From Bacillota bacterium (GTDB lineage Bacteria > Bacillota > Sulfobacillia > RBS10-35 > JAJYVM01): 6,504 nt of DNA. The translations under genes and the position numbers were made by a program. The notes under the pieces are model-generated. The model was given only the letters and a program-made list of their open reading frames with translations. It did no database searches and had not been told where the DNA came from. The stretch spans positions 1 to 6,504 of the forward strand of contig JAJYVM010000225.1 in the NCBI GenBank assembly GCA_021792015.1, read 5' to 3'. This document shows positions 6,218-6,504 of this stretch, piece after piece. The stretch's first letter is position 1, and the number at the start of each line of letters is the position of its first letter.

Positions 6218-6268
6218 TGCGCCGCGGATGGCCGGCGCCAGCGATTGCGTCGCGGATGGCCGGCGCCG
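6218..6268. repeat. 22-bp direct repeat between ylxM and ffh
   Basis: Two copies at 6218-6239 and 6247-6268 share 21 of 22 bases, offset by 29; the last 17 bases (CGCGGATGGCCGGCGCC) are identical. The first copy begins two bases after the ylxM stop, and the pair fills over half of the gap before ffh. Each copy contains overlapping GCCGGC and GGCGCC palindromes. It could be a local duplication, a regulator site, or an mRNA structure that tunes ffh relative to ylxM. The repeat is directly visible; its role is unknown. Confidence 0.65.
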
Positions 6269-6290
6269 TGCGCGATGAACGCCTCTTCCG

Positions 6291-6298
6291 GGGAGGGC
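6291..6298 (+). promoter_or_regulatory. Ribosome binding site of ffh
   Basis: GGGGAGGG ends 4 bases before the ATG at 6303, placing the GGAG core at normal spacing. It is a stronger site than that of ylxM, consistent with higher translation of ffh. Confidence 0.7.
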
Positions 6299-6302
6299 GC
6301 CG

Positions 6303-6504
6303 ATGTTCGAGAGCCTCGCCGAGCGGCTGGATTCGGTCTGGAAGCGCCTGCGCGGCCGCGGCGCCCTCTCCGAGCGCGACGTCGACGAGGCGCTGCGCGA
6401 GGTGCGCCTTGCCCTTCTTGAGGCCGACGTCAACTTCCGCGTCGTGCGCGACTTCCTCGCCAAGGTGCGCGAGCGCGCCATCGGCGATGACGTCAGGCGC
6501 AGCC
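6303..6504 (+). CDS. ffh: Signal recognition particle protein Ffh, N-terminal part (cut by window end)
   Basis: Ffh (SRP54) is the GTPase and signal-sequence-binding subunit of the bacterial signal recognition particle and the partner of FtsY encoded upstream. Only the first 67 codons are in the window, and the frame is open at the end. The translation MFESLAERLDSVWKRL, then GRG at 18-20 and the N-domain hallmark ALLEADV at 37-43, closely parallels Ffh of E. coli and other bacteria (MFDNL..., SGRG, REVRMALLEADV). KVRERAIGDDV at about 54-64 completes the N domain. The G domain, methionine-rich M domain and SRP RNA gene lie outside the window, so completeness cannot be judged. The position after ylxM is as in Bacillota. 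Confidence 0.95.
   Translation, partial: MFESLAERLDSVWKRLRGRGALSERDVDEALREVRLALLEADVNFRVVRDFLAKVRERAIGDDVRRS

Noticed and set aside
1..6504. CRISPR array, insertion sequence, phage or toxin-antitoxin module
   Set aside because: No spaced multi-copy repeats, transposase or integrase motifs, terminal inverted repeats or small toxin-like gene pairs are visible. The content is core housekeeping genes.

Overview
This is a very GC-rich window (by eye roughly three quarters G+C, with G or C at most third codon positions). It carries a housekeeping locus for chromosome organisation and co-translational membrane targeting. In order: smc (+, complete), ftsY (+, complete), uppP/bacA (-, complete), ylxM (+, complete) and the first 67 codons of ffh (+, cut by the window end). 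The order smc-ftsY-ylxM-ffh is the classic Bacillota arrangement, and YlxM is largely a Gram-positive (Bacillota, Mollicutes) protein. With the high G+C and the short ~300-residue FtsY lacking an acidic N-terminal domain, this suggests a high-GC Bacillota lineage of the Symbiobacteriia / Thermaerobacter / Limnochordia kind. That placement is inference from synteny and composition, not from a search.

Layout: 1-184 is an upstream region of unclear content, ending in a perfect 16-bp palindrome one base before the smc Shine-Dalgarno. smc fills 185-3658. A 134-base gap with a GC hairpin and a 10-bp palindrome leads to ftsY (3793-4707). A 243-base convergent gap (4708-4950) holds several inverted repeats and separates ftsY from uppP, which runs backwards (5757 to 4951). 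A 162-base divergent gap (5758-5919), with an exact 12-bp tandem repeat, separates uppP from ylxM (5920-6216). An 86-base gap with a 22-bp near-exact direct repeat precedes ffh (6303-6504+).

FtsY, Ffh and YlxM belong to the signal recognition particle pathway. Ffh (with SRP RNA, not in the window) binds signal sequences on ribosomes, FtsY is the membrane receptor GTPase, and YlxM is an HTH protein co-encoded with Ffh. SMC compacts and segregates the chromosome. UppP recycles the undecaprenyl carrier lipid for cell-wall synthesis and is a positional guest here: its inversion cuts the usual ftsY-ylxM-ffh unit in two, so ylxM-ffh must have its own promoter.

I found no undescribed multi-gene system. 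The observations worth a second look are the inserted uppP and the non-coding repeats and inverted repeats around it. Long ORFs on the opposite strand of smc and ftsY are high-GC shadows.
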